From DTU015 sp964406505 (GTDB lineage Bacteria > Bacillota > Sulfobacillia > Fermentithermobacillales > Fermentithermobacillaceae): 63,623 nucleotides of DNA. The translations under genes were made by a program, and so were the position numbers. Location of the stretch: contig CAYORX010000009.1 in the NCBI GenBank assembly GCA_964406505.1, positions 1 through 63,623 on the forward strand, written 5' to 3'. Positions 1-8,964 of the stretch are shown piece after piece (position 1 is the stretch's first letter; every line of letters begins with the position of its first letter). The notes under the pieces were generated by a model. That model was not told the origin of the DNA and ran no database searches. It saw only the letters and a list, made by a program, of their open reading frames with translations.

Positions 1-482
1 TGACGAAAACTCAAGAAGAATTAAATGATGTGCATGCGCATGGTATGAGTTTGGCTCTTGAACAAGCGCGAAAGGCGTACGCGTTAGGCGAAGTACCGGT
101 AGGTGCTGTAATTTTGAAAAACGGTATAGTCATAGGCAAGGGTTATAACCAAAAGGAAACCCTAAATGATCCTACAGCACATGCAGAAATGATAGCAATA
201 AGGGAAGCGGCTAAGCATGAGACGGGATGGAGGATTCTAGACTCTACGATGTACACAACTTTGGAACCGTGTCCCATGTGCGCCGGAGCAATAGTTATGG
301 CGAGAATTCCCAACCTGGTTATCGGTACATTAGATCCGCGTACAGGAGCATGTGTCTCTATTTGGAATATCACAAACGACGAAAATCTCAATCATCAGGT
401 TGAAGTTACGGTAGGCGTTAAGGAACGGGAATGCAAACAACTGTTGCAGCGGTTTTTTGATATGGTTAGGTCGTCAAGGTGA
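1..482 (+). CDS. tadA: tRNA-specific adenosine deaminase TadA (first base of start codon outside window)
   Basis: Deaminates the wobble adenosine of tRNA-Arg(ACG) to inosine. The zinc/catalytic motifs are complete: HAE in AHAEMIAI, and PCPMCAGA. A GTG at 30 would give 150 residues, but the frame is open back to base 1 and the window begins with TG followed by ACG AAA ACT. The true start is therefore very probably an NTG codon whose first base lies just before the window, giving the usual TadA N-terminus of about ten residues before the first helix. It lies upstream of tRNA-Ser, SRP RNA and dnaX, the normal Firmicutes context. Confidence 0.95.
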   Translation, partial: TKTQEELNDVHAHGMSLALEQARKAYALGEVPVGAVILKNGIVIGKGYNQKETLNDPTAHAEMIAIREAAKHETGWRILDSTMYTTLEPCPMCAGAIVMARIPNLVIGTLDPRTGACVSIWNITNDENLNHQVEVTVGVKERECKQLLQRFFDMVRSSR

Positions 483-565
483 TTGATACAAATATACTTG
501 AATTTTAGATACATTCTGAAGTAGTGTTAGTTGAGACAGTTTTAAGCGTGATATCGACTGTCCCG

Positions 566-655
566 GGAGGGGTGTCGGAGCGGTTGAACGAGCCCGCCTC
601 GAAAGCGGGTAGGCGTTAGAGTGCCTCGTGGGTTCGAATCCCACCCCCTCCGCCA
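566..655 (+). tRNA. tRNA-Ser (anticodon CGA)
   Basis: Seven-base acceptor stem GGAGGGG/CCCCTCC, discriminator G and encoded CCA. The anticodon stem CCCGC/GCGGG encloses loop CTCGAAA, so the anticodon is CGA (bases 600-602), reading UCG. A long variable arm and the GGTTCGAATCC T-arm complete a class II serine tRNA. Confidence 0.97.
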
Positions 656-684
656 CACGAGGGTATCACGATGCATAAAGGCAT

Positions 685-775
685 GGAGGGATGTCCGAGC
701 GGCTGAAGGAGCACGCCTGGAGAGCGTGTAGACGCGTTCCGCGTCTCGTGGGTTCAAATCCCACTCCCTCCGCCA
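685..775 (+). tRNA. tRNA-Ser (anticodon GGA)
   Basis: Acceptor stem GGAGGGA/TCCCTCC, discriminator G and encoded CCA. The anticodon stem CACGC/GCGTG encloses CTGGAGA, giving anticodon GGA (719-721), which reads UCC and UCU. The long variable arm (GACGCG..CGCGTC) is typical of tRNA-Ser. It follows the CGA isoacceptor after 29 bases, so the pair is probably cotranscribed. Confidence 0.97.
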
Positions 776-819
776 ACTTAATGTTTGCTTTTAAGTTGAT
801 TAATTGTGTCAAAAAGTTT

Positions 820-1089
820 GGCCGTGCTAAACGGGGAGATAGCGGTGCCCTATAACCCGCAATCCGCTATAGCGGGGTTGAAGCTTACCCGAGGGTGTGA
901 CTTTTTAAGGCTGGCCGGCACGGGCGGTGTTGAGGGTTGGGGCCTGCGCAATGGGAACCCGTGAACTCCGTCAGGTTCGGGAGAAAGCAGCGGTAAGCGG
1001 TGCCTTCTCATGTGCCGCAGGGGTTCCTGGCTGGAGCTAGCCATGTTTGGTATCGCTTAGGGAGTGCATTCGGAGGTAGGTGCACGGTC
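820..1089 (+). ncRNA. ffs: Signal recognition particle RNA, large Firmicutes type
   Basis: RNA scaffold of the signal recognition particle. The Ffh-binding helix 8 signature GTCAGGTTCGGGAGAAAGCAG lies around 970-990. The 5' part (CGGGGAGATAGCGGTGCCCTAT then CCGCAATCCGCTATAGCGGGG) resembles the Alu domain of Bacillus-type scRNA. The ends pair: GCCGTGC at 821-827 with GCACGGT at 1082-1088. The length of about 270 bases fits the large form. The exact ends are estimated from this pairing. Short reading frames overlapping it on both strands are not genes. Confidence 0.92.
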
Positions 1090-1156
1090 ATCTTAACCAT
1101 TCATATAGCTACAATGTGTATCGCTTTTTCAGATCTATTGCACGGAGGAATGGAAC

Positions 1157-2719
1157 TTGTCCTACACAGCCCTCTATCGTGAATGGCGGCCCACCCAATG
1201 GGAGCACGTGGTGAATCAAAAGCCCGTAATTCGCATTTTGCAAAACGCACTCATCGAAGGAAAAGTATCCCATGCTTATCTGTTTTCGGGACCCCGGGGT
1301 ACCGGAAAGACAACAGTTGCGAGATTGCTCGCCAAATCTGTAAATTGTACCCAAATCCAAGGCTCAGAACCGTGTAATACGTGCGAGGCATGCGAAACTA
1401 TTACAAGAGGTACATCAGTAGATGTTATGGAGATTGATGCGGCTTCTAATAGGGGCATTGACGAAATAAGAAGCCTTAGGGAGAGCGTAAGATATTTGCC
1501 AGTGATGGGTAAATACAAGGTTTATATAATTGACGAAGTTCATATGCTTACTCAGGAGGCGTTTAACGCTTTATTAAAAACTCTCGAAGAGCCGCCCGAA
1601 CATGTGGTTTTCATTCTTGCAACAACCGCTGCGCACAAAATTCCTGTAACTATCGCTTCAAGATGCCAAAGGTTGGAATTCAGAAGATTATCTATACAAG
1701 ACATAGAGGGCCGATTAAAAAATATTTTGGAGTCTCAAGCTGCCCAATGGGAAACAGATGCGCTTAAAGTTATTGCCAAGGCTGCGTCTGGTTCCATGCG
1801 TGATGCTCTATCTGTACTCGATTTATGTCTTACGTACGGCGATGGTAAGATTTTAGAGGAAGATGTGAGAGAAGTACTTGGAGCTACTTCATCCGAAATC
1901 ATGGAACGACTATTTACTGCGCTAGGTGAAAAAGATTTTAAGACAATTTTAGATGTAACTAAGGAAAACTCTCATCGGGGGAAAAACATGGGCGAGTTTT
2001 GCCTGGAAATAGGATCATATGCAAGAGACTTGTTGTTTTTAGTTTCTGGTGGAGATGAATCTGATTTTGGCAGAACTCAACAAGAAGTTGAAAACATGTT
2101 AATTCTCGCTAAAGTTCTTTCAAAGGATTTACTAATAAAGGTCTTAAAGGCCGTATCCGATGGTGTTTCGGCTATGAGAAGCAGTGATAATCCTAGGCTT
2201 GTGGCTGATATGTGTTTGCTAAGTATATTATTGGAAGATTCAATGCCGAAGCCCCCGAGCAACATTCAAATTACTGCCGAACAAGTCAAAGTACCATATA
2301 CCCCCAAACCCGTCGCCGAAATTCAAAAACCTCAGCAAGATCCAACTGTGGGCAAATCATTGGCGCAAGTGACCCACGATGGTACCGTCGAATCGATCAC
2401 ATATCTGTGGGAATCGTTACTCGATCAGCTTCAGGAAGACAGAAAAATTCAAGCTAGGGCGTACCTTTTGCCTGCACAACCTTTGAAAGTGATTGATGAT
2501 TCCATTTTAGTGATCAACTATCCACGAGGATATGCTACTCATATGGAACAGATCGTGTCAAACCCACACAAGCAGGTTGTAAAAGAATATTTACAACGTA
2601 TAACCGGTAAAACAATGGATATTAGGGTCGAAGTGACAAACGATGCAAATCAGGATAGTGAGGATTTGCATCCGCTGGTACAAGCCGCAGTTGATATAGT
2701 AGATGGAAAGGTTACTTAG
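1157..2719 (+). CDS. dnaX: DNA polymerase III subunit gamma/tau
   Basis: ATPase of the clamp-loader complex, 520 residues. The N-terminus SYTALYREWRPTQW is typical. Walker A is GPRGTGKTT near residue 45, the zinc site CNTCEAC follows, and Walker B is IIDEVHMLT with the sensor region ILATT. The poorly conserved C-terminal third is the tau-like tail. The start is TTG, fixed by GGAGG at 1144-1148, eight bases upstream. It is followed closely by ebfC and recR, the conserved operon. I saw no convincing slippery heptamer for a programmed gamma form. Confidence 0.96.
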   Translation: MSYTALYREWRPTQWEHVVNQKPVIRILQNALIEGKVSHAYLFSGPRGTGKTTVARLLAKSVNCTQIQGSEPCNTCEACETITRGTSVDVMEIDAASNRGIDEIRSLRESVRYLPVMGKYKVYIIDEVHMLTQEAFNALLKTLEEPPEHVVFILATTAAHKIPVTIASRCQRLEFRRLSIQDIEGRLKNILESQAAQWETDALKVIAKAASGSMRDALSVLDLCLTYGDGKILEEDVREVLGATSSEIMERLFTALGEKDFKTILDVTKENSHRGKNMGEFCLEIGSYARDLLFLVSGGDESDFGRTQQEVENMLILAKVLSKDLLIKVLKAVSDGVSAMRSSDNPRLVADMCLLSILLEDSMPKPPSNIQITAEQVKVPYTPKPVAEIQKPQQDPTVGKSLAQVTHDGTVESITYLWESLLDQLQEDRKIQARAYLLPAQPLKVIDDSILVINYPRGYATHMEQIVSNPHKQVVKEYLQRITGKTMDIRVEVTNDANQDSEDLHPLVQAAVDIVDGKVT

Positions 2720-2734
2720 GAAGGAGAACTGAAT

Positions 2735-3079
2735 ATGCCAAGATTTCCCGGGCCGGGTGGCCTAAATATGCAAAAATTGATGAAAGAAGCTCAAAAACTT
2801 CAAGCGGAAATGGCAAGAGTTGAAGAAGAATTAGCTGACGAAGAAGTAGAGGGAACCTCAGGAGGCGGAATGGTAAAAGCACTAATAACATGTGCCTTTG
2901 AAGTTCGAGCTATTGAAATTGCACCTGAGGTAGTAGATCCGGACGATATTGAAATGTTACAAGATTTAGTAGTGGCGGCGGTAAACGCAGGTATAACTAA
3001 AGCCAGGGAAACCAGTGAAGCTAAAATGTCTAAACTTACCGGTGGGCTTAACATGCCAAATATGCCTATGAAATGGTGA
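2735..3079 (+). CDS. ebfC: YbaB/EbfC family nucleoid-associated protein
   Basis: Small DNA-binding protein encoded between dnaX and recR in most bacteria. Its 114 residues have the family start (PGPGGLNMQKLMKEAQKLQ), a long N-terminal helix that forms the dimer arm, and the conserved central G-GG-V segment (EGTSGGGMVKA). A methionine-rich C-terminus (GGLNMPNMPMKW) is also typical. ATG start with AAGGAGAA upstream; 15 bases from the dnaX stop. Confidence 0.95.
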   Translation: MPRFPGPGGLNMQKLMKEAQKLQAEMARVEEELADEEVEGTSGGGMVKALITCAFEVRAIEIAPEVVDPDDIEMLQDLVVAAVNAGITKARETSEAKMSKLTGGLNMPNMPMKW

Positions 3080-3083
3080 TTTA

Positions 3084-3689
3084 ATGCAAAGTTACCCCAA
3101 AGCAATAGATAGCTTAATAGTGGAACTAAGAAAACTACCGGGAATCGGTCCCAAAACTGGTCAACGGTTAGCTTTTCACCTGGTTGTTTCCGGGAAATCG
3201 TCTATAAATCACTTAATAAAGAGTCTTGAAGAAGTGCGGGATACCATAGGATATTGTTCTATATGCGGCAATTTTACAGATACAGATCCATGTGTTATAT
3301 GTAAGGATTCGCTAAGGGATCCTTCGGTTATTTGTGTTGTGGGATACCCCAAAGACGTGTTAGCGATTGAGCGAGTTGGCGGTTACCGTGGGGTATTCCA
3401 TGTACTGCGGGGATATATCGAACCGCTTAAAGGGATAGGGCCGGAGGATATTAGAGTGAAAGAACTTATAGCAAGAATAAAAAATGGTGAACATAAAGTT
3501 AAAGAAGTTATTCTTGCCACAAACCCTGATATCGACGGTGAAACTACAGCACTTTATTTGGCTAGATCTATCAAACCCCTTAATGTTAAAGTAACCGGAT
3601 TGGCAAGAGGGCTTCCTTTTGGTGCTAATCTTGATTATGCCGACGAGGTTACGTTAGCGCAAGCATTGGAAGGACGTAGGGAAATATAA
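3084..3689 (+). CDS. recR: Recombination mediator RecR
   Basis: Works with RecO (and RecF) to load RecA at gaps. The 201 residues match the family length. They include the helix-hairpin-helix LPGIGPKTGQRLAFHL, a four-cysteine zinc finger (CSICGNFTDTDPCVIC) and a Toprim domain with the ATNPDIDGETTA core. It starts four bases after the ebfC stop, so translation is probably coupled. Confidence 0.97.
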   Translation: MQSYPKAIDSLIVELRKLPGIGPKTGQRLAFHLVVSGKSSINHLIKSLEEVRDTIGYCSICGNFTDTDPCVICKDSLRDPSVICVVGYPKDVLAIERVGGYRGVFHVLRGYIEPLKGIGPEDIRVKELIARIKNGEHKVKEVILATNPDIDGETTALYLARSIKPLNVKVTGLARGLPFGANLDYADEVTLAQALEGRREI

Positions 3690-3783
3690 ATTTGTATAAA
3701 TATTCCACCTAAATCCCATGCTAGAAGCAGTATCAAAAGCTATAGATATCGCGTACATATAGCAATATGGGGGCGAGTGGTGG

Positions 3784-4026
3784 ATGTATTTATTAGACTT
3801 TTTCTCAAAAAAACAAAGCAGCCAAGATAATAAGGTAACTCAGCTACTTGAATCGTTAAGGCAGGCCGAACGAGACTACAACGTAGCCTTATCATGTTTT
3901 GAAGAAGTTACCGAAACAGAAAAAGTCGATGAAACTATTTTCTTGATGCAAGCTGCAAAAATAAAATATTCTTACTACCTCAAAAAACTCAGGTGTTATA
4001 CGTTAGAAAACAAGCAAAGTATGTAA
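3784..4026 (+). CDS. DUF2508 (YaaL-like) protein
   Basis: Eighty residues, mostly helical and highly charged, with the pattern L..LR.AERDYN.A...FEEV...EKVDE.I.LM.AAKIKYSYYLKKLR. This resembles Bacillus YaaL, which sits between recR and bofA exactly as here. Function is unknown. There is no signal peptide or membrane segment. The assignment rests on position and weak sequence resemblance. Confidence 0.75.
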   Translation: MYLLDFFSKKQSSQDNKVTQLLESLRQAERDYNVALSCFEEVTETEKVDETIFLMQAAKIKYSYYLKKLRCYTLENKQSM

Positions 4027-4092
4027 ATACCGTACAAGTTTTAAAGAATATAATTTTCTTTCCGCTCATATTCATTTTTGGGAGGGATTTAT

Positions 4093-4353
4093 TTGGACTC
4101 TAGTTCAATTTTGGGTATTGCAACTTTGTTAATAGTCGTTTATTTCTTTTTTAAATTGTTCGCCGATAAATTGAAATATGCAGGGAAAATAATGCTAAGG
4201 GCTTTAGTTGCATTTTTTGGTATATGGGCGGTCAATATAGTAGGGGCTTTTTTGGGGGTTCATATGGGATTAAACTTAGTTTCTGCTTTTACCGTGGGTA
4301 TTTTAGGGGTCCCGGGGATAATTTTGCTTTTTGCAGTAAAATATTTTATATGA
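4093..4353 (+). CDS. bofA: BofA-like membrane protein
   Basis: Small membrane protein, 86 residues from the TTG at 4093, the codon that follows the SD GGAGGG (4081-4086). An upstream in-frame TTG at 4078 would place the SD inside the gene. Hydrophobic segments lie near residues 5-23 and 35-75, and the tail GILGVPGIILLFAVKYFI matches the BofA C-terminal signature. In Bacillus, BofA holds back pro-sigma-K processing in the forespore membrane. Homologues also occur in poorly sporulating clostridia, so it does not prove sporulation. Confidence 0.8.
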   Translation: MDSSSILGIATLLIVVYFFFKLFADKLKYAGKIMLRALVAFFGIWAVNIVGAFLGVHMGLNLVSAFTVGILGVPGIILLFAVKYFI

Positions 4354-4829
4354 CTAACTTTTAAAAAAGTTTTTGCACACTTCCGCTATTTAATCTTCAT
4401 CTATAAAATTATAGGCACATGCGATATGTGCGAATTACAGTTTTATAACGGATTGCTATGGTAACATCCCCCTGATAATATAATATTTGTCGGTTTAGGA
4501 AATTATAATAATTAAATACACGTGATCGGTTATTATTACCAATGTGAGATGCGGCAAAAAACTTGAGTACAGTGGTATATCAAGCAAGGTTAGATCAAAT
4601 GTTTGGCAGGAATTTTCGTGTTTGGATAGAATACAGCCTTTTGCGAAGCAAAACCAGTTCGACAATTCTTTTCTGTCGCAAATAATTATCTACTACTAAA
4701 AACATATTCAAGTACAGTGCGCAGATTGTTAAGCAGACAAACTGTCTCGAAAGGAGGGTGAAAGCTGCACTTGTAATATTATGGGGATGAAATAACGAAT
4801 CCTGAATTAAAGCAAGAAGTTGGTGTTGA
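4354..4829 (+). other. 476-base intergenic region upstream of the M23 peptidase
   Basis: No convincing gene. An A/T hairpin AACTTTT-AA-AAAAGTT with trailing T (4356-4374) could be a weak terminator for bofA. TTCGACA (4658-4664) and TGTCGCA (4674-4680) are inverted and resemble Spo0A boxes (consensus TGNCGAA); they can also form a five-base-pair hairpin. A strong SD-like AAGGAGGGTG at 4751 is followed only by very short frames. Confidence 0.4.
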
Positions 4830-6245
4830 GTGCGGCAACAGAAAATGGATGAAACTTGTTCAAAAGGAGATCAATTTCATTGGACCACCGGAGCCGTTAA
4901 ACGGCGGAAGTTTAGTTTAAAAACTATTTACATAACAGTTGGGGTGCTCATTACGCTTTTGATAGCAGCTGTAGCTCAAAGTAACCGACCTACACTATAC
5001 GCGATTACTTTTGATGGAGAAGTCGTCGGATATACAGATGATAAATCGCTGGTTGACGACATTGTTTACAGGCTTTGTGAAGAGGAATCATTTAGGATAG
5101 GTGCTCAAGTGAAAAGCTGTGTTTCAGTGGATTGCCATAACGTTAAATGGCAGAAAGACTTAGAAATTATCGATCCCGACGAGTTAGGAGAACTTCTTAA
5201 ACAAGAGATTGATTTTGTAGCCTCGGGATACGTAATTTGTGTTGATAACGAAAATGTTGTTGCTTTATGTTCCGAAGAAGCAGCTCGAGGTACTTTAGCG
5301 GATTTGCGGAACAACTATATTGAAAGCATTGTAGATACCGGGCATGCGACCGTTGAAGAAGTGCTAATAAAAGAGCAAATTGATATCGTTGAACAAGAAG
5401 TCTCTACAAATTTGTTTAGAGACCGAGGCGAGGCCGGAGAGATTCTCGCTCGGGGCACAGATAAAATGCTCAACTATATCGTACAACGTGGGGATAGTTT
5501 GTGGGCTATTGCCCAAGCTAACCACATGACAGTAGATGATTTAAGGCAGGCGAATCCTAAAGTTCAAGGCGACTTGATCAAAGAAGGGGAAAACCTCAAT
5601 TTGGTTGTGCCGGATCCTTATGTAACTTTAGCAAGCCGCGAAACCGTGACGTATACGGTATCAATCCCGTTTTCCGTACAGATAATCCAAGATCCTTCCA
5701 AATGGCCGTGGCAAGAAACGGTGACGCAAGCCGGTAAAAGCGGTGAAAAAGAAATAACTGAGCAGATAACGAGAGAAAATGGTAAAGAGGTTTCTAGAGT
5801 CAAACTTTCTGAACAAATCCTTTCCTATCCTGTGACCCAAAAGATCACGAGGGGCAGCAAGCAGGTGCCAGAAATGGGATCGGGCGATTTAGCCTGGCCT
5901 GTTCAGGGCACCATCACTTCTAAGTTTGGATGGCGCTGGGGTGCTTTTCACAGAGGTATTGATATTGGCGCTGCAACTGGAACTGCTATAAAAGCAGCTG
6001 ATTCAGGAATGGTCACTTTTGCAGGTTGGAACGGAGGTTATGGAAATCTCATTAAAATAGATCACGGCGGCAGACAAACTTGGTATGCACATTTATCTAA
6101 GTTTGCGGTCAGCGTGGGCGATAAAGTGGGCAAAGGTGACGTCATTGGTTACGTCGGCAGCACAGGTATATCTACAGGACCCCATTTGCATTTTGAAGTT
6201 CACGTAGACGGAGTCGCCGAAGATCCATTGAATTTTTACGAATAA
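4830..6245 (+). CDS. Membrane-anchored M23 endopeptidase with LysM and G5 domains
   Basis: Predicted peptidoglycan hydrolase of 471 residues. A cytoplasmic N-terminus is followed by one membrane helix (about 33-50), an extracytoplasmic region of about 150 residues, a LysM domain (about 213-260, YIVQRGDSLWAIA), a G5 domain (about 265-345) and a C-terminal M23/LytM metallopeptidase. The zinc motifs HRGID and HLHFE and the FGWRWG start of the fold are all present, so it should be active. GTG start; an in-frame ATG at 4845 is a possible alternative, and the SD is weak for both. It lies directly before murA, which supports a wall-remodelling role. Confidence 0.9.
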   Translation: MRQQKMDETCSKGDQFHWTTGAVKRRKFSLKTIYITVGVLITLLIAAVAQSNRPTLYAITFDGEVVGYTDDKSLVDDIVYRLCEEESFRIGAQVKSCVSVDCHNVKWQKDLEIIDPDELGELLKQEIDFVASGYVICVDNENVVALCSEEAARGTLADLRNNYIESIVDTGHATVEEVLIKEQIDIVEQEVSTNLFRDRGEAGEILARGTDKMLNYIVQRGDSLWAIAQANHMTVDDLRQANPKVQGDLIKEGENLNLVVPDPYVTLASRETVTYTVSIPFSVQIIQDPSKWPWQETVTQAGKSGEKEITEQITRENGKEVSRVKLSEQILSYPVTQKITRGSKQVPEMGSGDLAWPVQGTITSKFGWRWGAFHRGIDIGAATGTAIKAADSGMVTFAGWNGGYGNLIKIDHGGRQTWYAHLSKFAVSVGDKVGKGDVIGYVGSTGISTGPHLHFEVHVDGVAEDPLNFYE

Positions 6246-6307
6246 TCTTTGCGTTAGATCTTTGAATTATATGGTCGTATAGCAGACATAACCGGGGGAA
6301 TCATATC

Positions 6308-7564
6308 ATGGCAAAACTCGTAATCCGAGGGCGGAACAAACTAAAGGGAAAAGTTACAATTGGAGGTTCTAAAAACTCGTCGGTAGCGATAATACCGGCA
6401 GTTCTCTTGGGTAACGGACAGTCTACCTTGGAAAACGTGCCTGCTATACTTGATGTGAAAGTGTTCGCCCAGATCCTATCGGATTTGGGCGCACTTGTTT
6501 CTTTAAACGAGAACACTATGGAAATATCTCCAAACGGTTTTACGTCTCATACGGCGCCATACCATCTAGTACGTAAACTTAGAGCTTCTTATTATCTTAT
6601 GGGAGTGTTATTGGCCAAATTTGGTAGAGCTGAAGTAGGGCTTCCTGGTGGATGCGATATTGGGCCAAGGCCGATAGATCAACATTTAAAAGGCTTTCGT
6701 GCACTTGGTGCTGATGCAAACGTAAAAGGTGGCGTTGTCTATCTTTACGCTGATAAATTAGTCGGTGCTCCAGTATATTTAGACATACCGAGCGTTGGGG
6801 CTACCATTAATATTATGATTGCAGCTAGTATGGCTGAAGGCATTACGGTTATCGAAAACGCTGCCAAAGAACCTCATGTGGTTGATCTTGCCAATTGCTT
6901 AAATTCAATGGGGGCGAACATTCGTGGGGCAGGTACCGATATTATAAGGATTTACGGAGTTAAAGAACTCAAGCCGACTTGCCACACAATTATACCAGAC
7001 GACATAGCGACTGCTACCTACGTTATGGCAGCGGTAGCTACAGGCGGTGAAGTTGAAATATGTGGGGTAATAACTAAGCATCTTGAACCGGTGATAGCTA
7101 AACTCAAAGAGGCCGGAGCGATAATAGAACAAAACGGAGATTTCATAAAAGTAATCGGACCCGATAGGCCTCAACCGGTAAACGTAAAAACACTTCCTTA
7201 CCCCGGCTTTCCCACTGATGCGCAGCAGCCACTTACCGCTGTGCTCACGCGCGCAGATGGTGTTAGTATGGTACAAGAATCAATGTACGATAACAGACTT
7301 GGATATGTTCGTGAGCTGGTGAAAATGGGGGCAAATATCAAAGTTCAAGGTAGAACTGCGGTAGTAGAAGGTATTCCCGAACTTATTGGTTCACCTGTAA
7401 CTGCAACAGATTTAAGAGCGGGGGCTAGTCTGTTGGTGGCGGGATTATCGGCCTATGGTACAACTGAAATATATGGCCTGGAAATTATAGAAAGAGGTTA
7501 TGAAGCCGTTGTAGACAAACTTAGGGCACTAGGTGCTGATGTTGAGCGTGTAGAATTATCTTAA
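6308..7564 (+). CDS. murA: UDP-N-acetylglucosamine 1-carboxyvinyltransferase
   Basis: First committed step of peptidoglycan synthesis: transfers enolpyruvate from PEP to UDP-GlcNAc in the cytoplasm. At 418 residues it has full family length. The N-terminal GGSKNSSVAIIPA motif with the conserved KN pair and the catalytic-loop cysteine in LPGGCDIGPRPID (fosfomycin target) are present. The C-terminal EIYGLEIIERGYE is also typical. ATG start; the SD is probably GGGGG just upstream. Confidence 0.96.
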   Translation: MAKLVIRGRNKLKGKVTIGGSKNSSVAIIPAVLLGNGQSTLENVPAILDVKVFAQILSDLGALVSLNENTMEISPNGFTSHTAPYHLVRKLRASYYLMGVLLAKFGRAEVGLPGGCDIGPRPIDQHLKGFRALGADANVKGGVVYLYADKLVGAPVYLDIPSVGATINIMIAASMAEGITVIENAAKEPHVVDLANCLNSMGANIRGAGTDIIRIYGVKELKPTCHTIIPDDIATATYVMAAVATGGEVEICGVITKHLEPVIAKLKEAGAIIEQNGDFIKVIGPDRPQPVNVKTLPYPGFPTDAQQPLTAVLTRADGVSMVQESMYDNRLGYVRELVKMGANIKVQGRTAVVEGIPELIGSPVTATDLRAGASLLVAGLSAYGTTEIYGLEIIERGYEAVVDKLRALGADVERVELS

Positions 7565-7735
7565 TACTGTAAGGCCTTCCATATAAACTTCTTAACTTTC
7601 ATAGTAACGGGAATGGGTTACTGATTGAACCGCAATGAATTTGGTATTTTTCTGTGTTTTTATTTTAAGAGGTATATAATATTGTCAAACATAATGTAAA
7701 CTAAAACTTTGGAATCGTGTTTTGGGGGTGAAGTT

Positions 7736-8947
7736 ATGGATACAAAATCTAGTGAAGTCCAAACTATTAGCAAACCAAAGCTGGAACATAGCCCCAAACC
7801 AAAAAACAAATCGTCTAAATTTGTTCCATATCTTGTAATAGGTTTGATAAGCGCAATTATTGGGGGAGTAATCACTGCAGCTTTGGTGCCTCAGATTATA
7901 ATTGGTCGAATGGAGGCACTGCAGATTTCGGTGCCGCCGTACGCTTCCATATTGGGCAATGGAAATTCGGGTGTTCAATCGGCAGGGTACACGCCTTCAG
8001 GCGATCCCTGGCAAGTGATTGTAGATGCGGCTGAAGAAGTAAGTCCCGCAGTTATTGGAATAGTTAACAGCAGATCGCTTTACGATATGTTTGGCCGCGA
8101 ATATGTGAGAGATACATCGGGCTCAGGGGTAATTATTACCAGTGATGGATATATCGTTACCAACAACCACGTGGTTGCAGGCGATTCTAGAAAACTTACA
8201 GTATTTCTTGCAGACGGAAGGACTATGGATGCGAAGATAGTCGGTACAGATCCAGCCACAGATCTTGCTGTCGTCAAGATTGACGGAGATAACCTTCCAA
8301 CGGCGGTATTTGGTGATTCAGACAGTTTGAAGCCGGGGCAGCTTGCAATCGCAATCGGTAATCCGCTAGGCATGGAATTTAACAGATCAGTTACCGTAGG
8401 CGTTATTTCCGGTTTAGACAGGGTATTGAGCATTGGCGATGGTTATATGCGGCTCATTCAGACAGATGCGGTTATCAATCCTGGCAATAGTGGTGGACCT
8501 TTGATAAATGCCTATGCTCAAGTGATAGGACTTAATTCCGCAAAACTCGATGTGCCCGCGGTAGAGGGTATGGGTTTTGCTATACCTTCAAATCAAGTTG
8601 AGCGCATAGTGAATGAAATCATTGAAACCGGTAAAGTTCGCAGGGCTTTTGCCGGGGTAAGCCTCATGGATCGTACTGAAGCCCATATTTATGTACCTGA
8701 AGTAAAAATTGACCAGGGAATTTTGGTTTATGATGTCGTTTCTGGCGGCCCTGCCGCCCGGGCAGGAATTCGAAAATATGATGTAATTATTGGATTCGAC
8801 GGTCATGGGGTAAAAGATTTAGGTATGTTTTTAGCACTCATATCAGAGCAATCTCCGGGTAACACGGTCAAAATTAAAGTTTTAAGGGACGGAGAACAAT
8901 TGGAGTTTGAGGTGACTTTAATTGAGGCACCTTCAGATCCCAGTTAA
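7736..8947 (+). CDS. HtrA/DegP-type membrane-anchored serine protease
   Basis: Envelope quality-control protease, 403 residues from the ATG at 7736, which follows SD GGGGGTG; an in-frame TTG at 7709 lies ahead of that SD. A proline/lysine-rich cytoplasmic tail precedes a membrane helix at about 28-50. The trypsin-like domain has the catalytic triad: His in TNNHVVAG, Asp in ATDLAVVKID, Ser in NPGNSGGPL. One C-terminal PDZ domain follows (ILVYDVVSGGPAARAGI). A -10-like TATAAT lies at 7675-7680, but I saw no good -35. Confidence 0.94.
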   Translation: MDTKSSEVQTISKPKLEHSPKPKNKSSKFVPYLVIGLISAIIGGVITAALVPQIIIGRMEALQISVPPYASILGNGNSGVQSAGYTPSGDPWQVIVDAAEEVSPAVIGIVNSRSLYDMFGREYVRDTSGSGVIITSDGYIVTNNHVVAGDSRKLTVFLADGRTMDAKIVGTDPATDLAVVKIDGDNLPTAVFGDSDSLKPGQLAIAIGNPLGMEFNRSVTVGVISGLDRVLSIGDGYMRLIQTDAVINPGNSGGPLINAYAQVIGLNSAKLDVPAVEGMGFAIPSNQVERIVNEIIETGKVRRAFAGVSLMDRTEAHIYVPEVKIDQGILVYDVVSGGPAARAGIRKYDVIIGFDGHGVKDLGMFLALISEQSPGNTVKIKVLRDGEQLEFEVTLIEAPSDPS

Positions 8948-8964
8948 TGAATCAAAATTAATTC

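Noticed and set aside
850..1182. Short reading frames on both strands between the tRNAs and dnaX
   Set aside because: They lie inside the SRP RNA, whose helix 8 motif and closing stem explain the sequence; no SDs.
1700..1740. A-rich tract in dnaX as a programmed frameshift site
   Set aside because: The run is in the ATPase region, not at the domain III boundary, and no SD-like stimulator or downstream stem was evident.
4758..4790. Ten-codon frame (GTG) after a strong SD upstream of the M23 gene
   Set aside because: The GTG is part of the SD itself, leaving no proper spacing.
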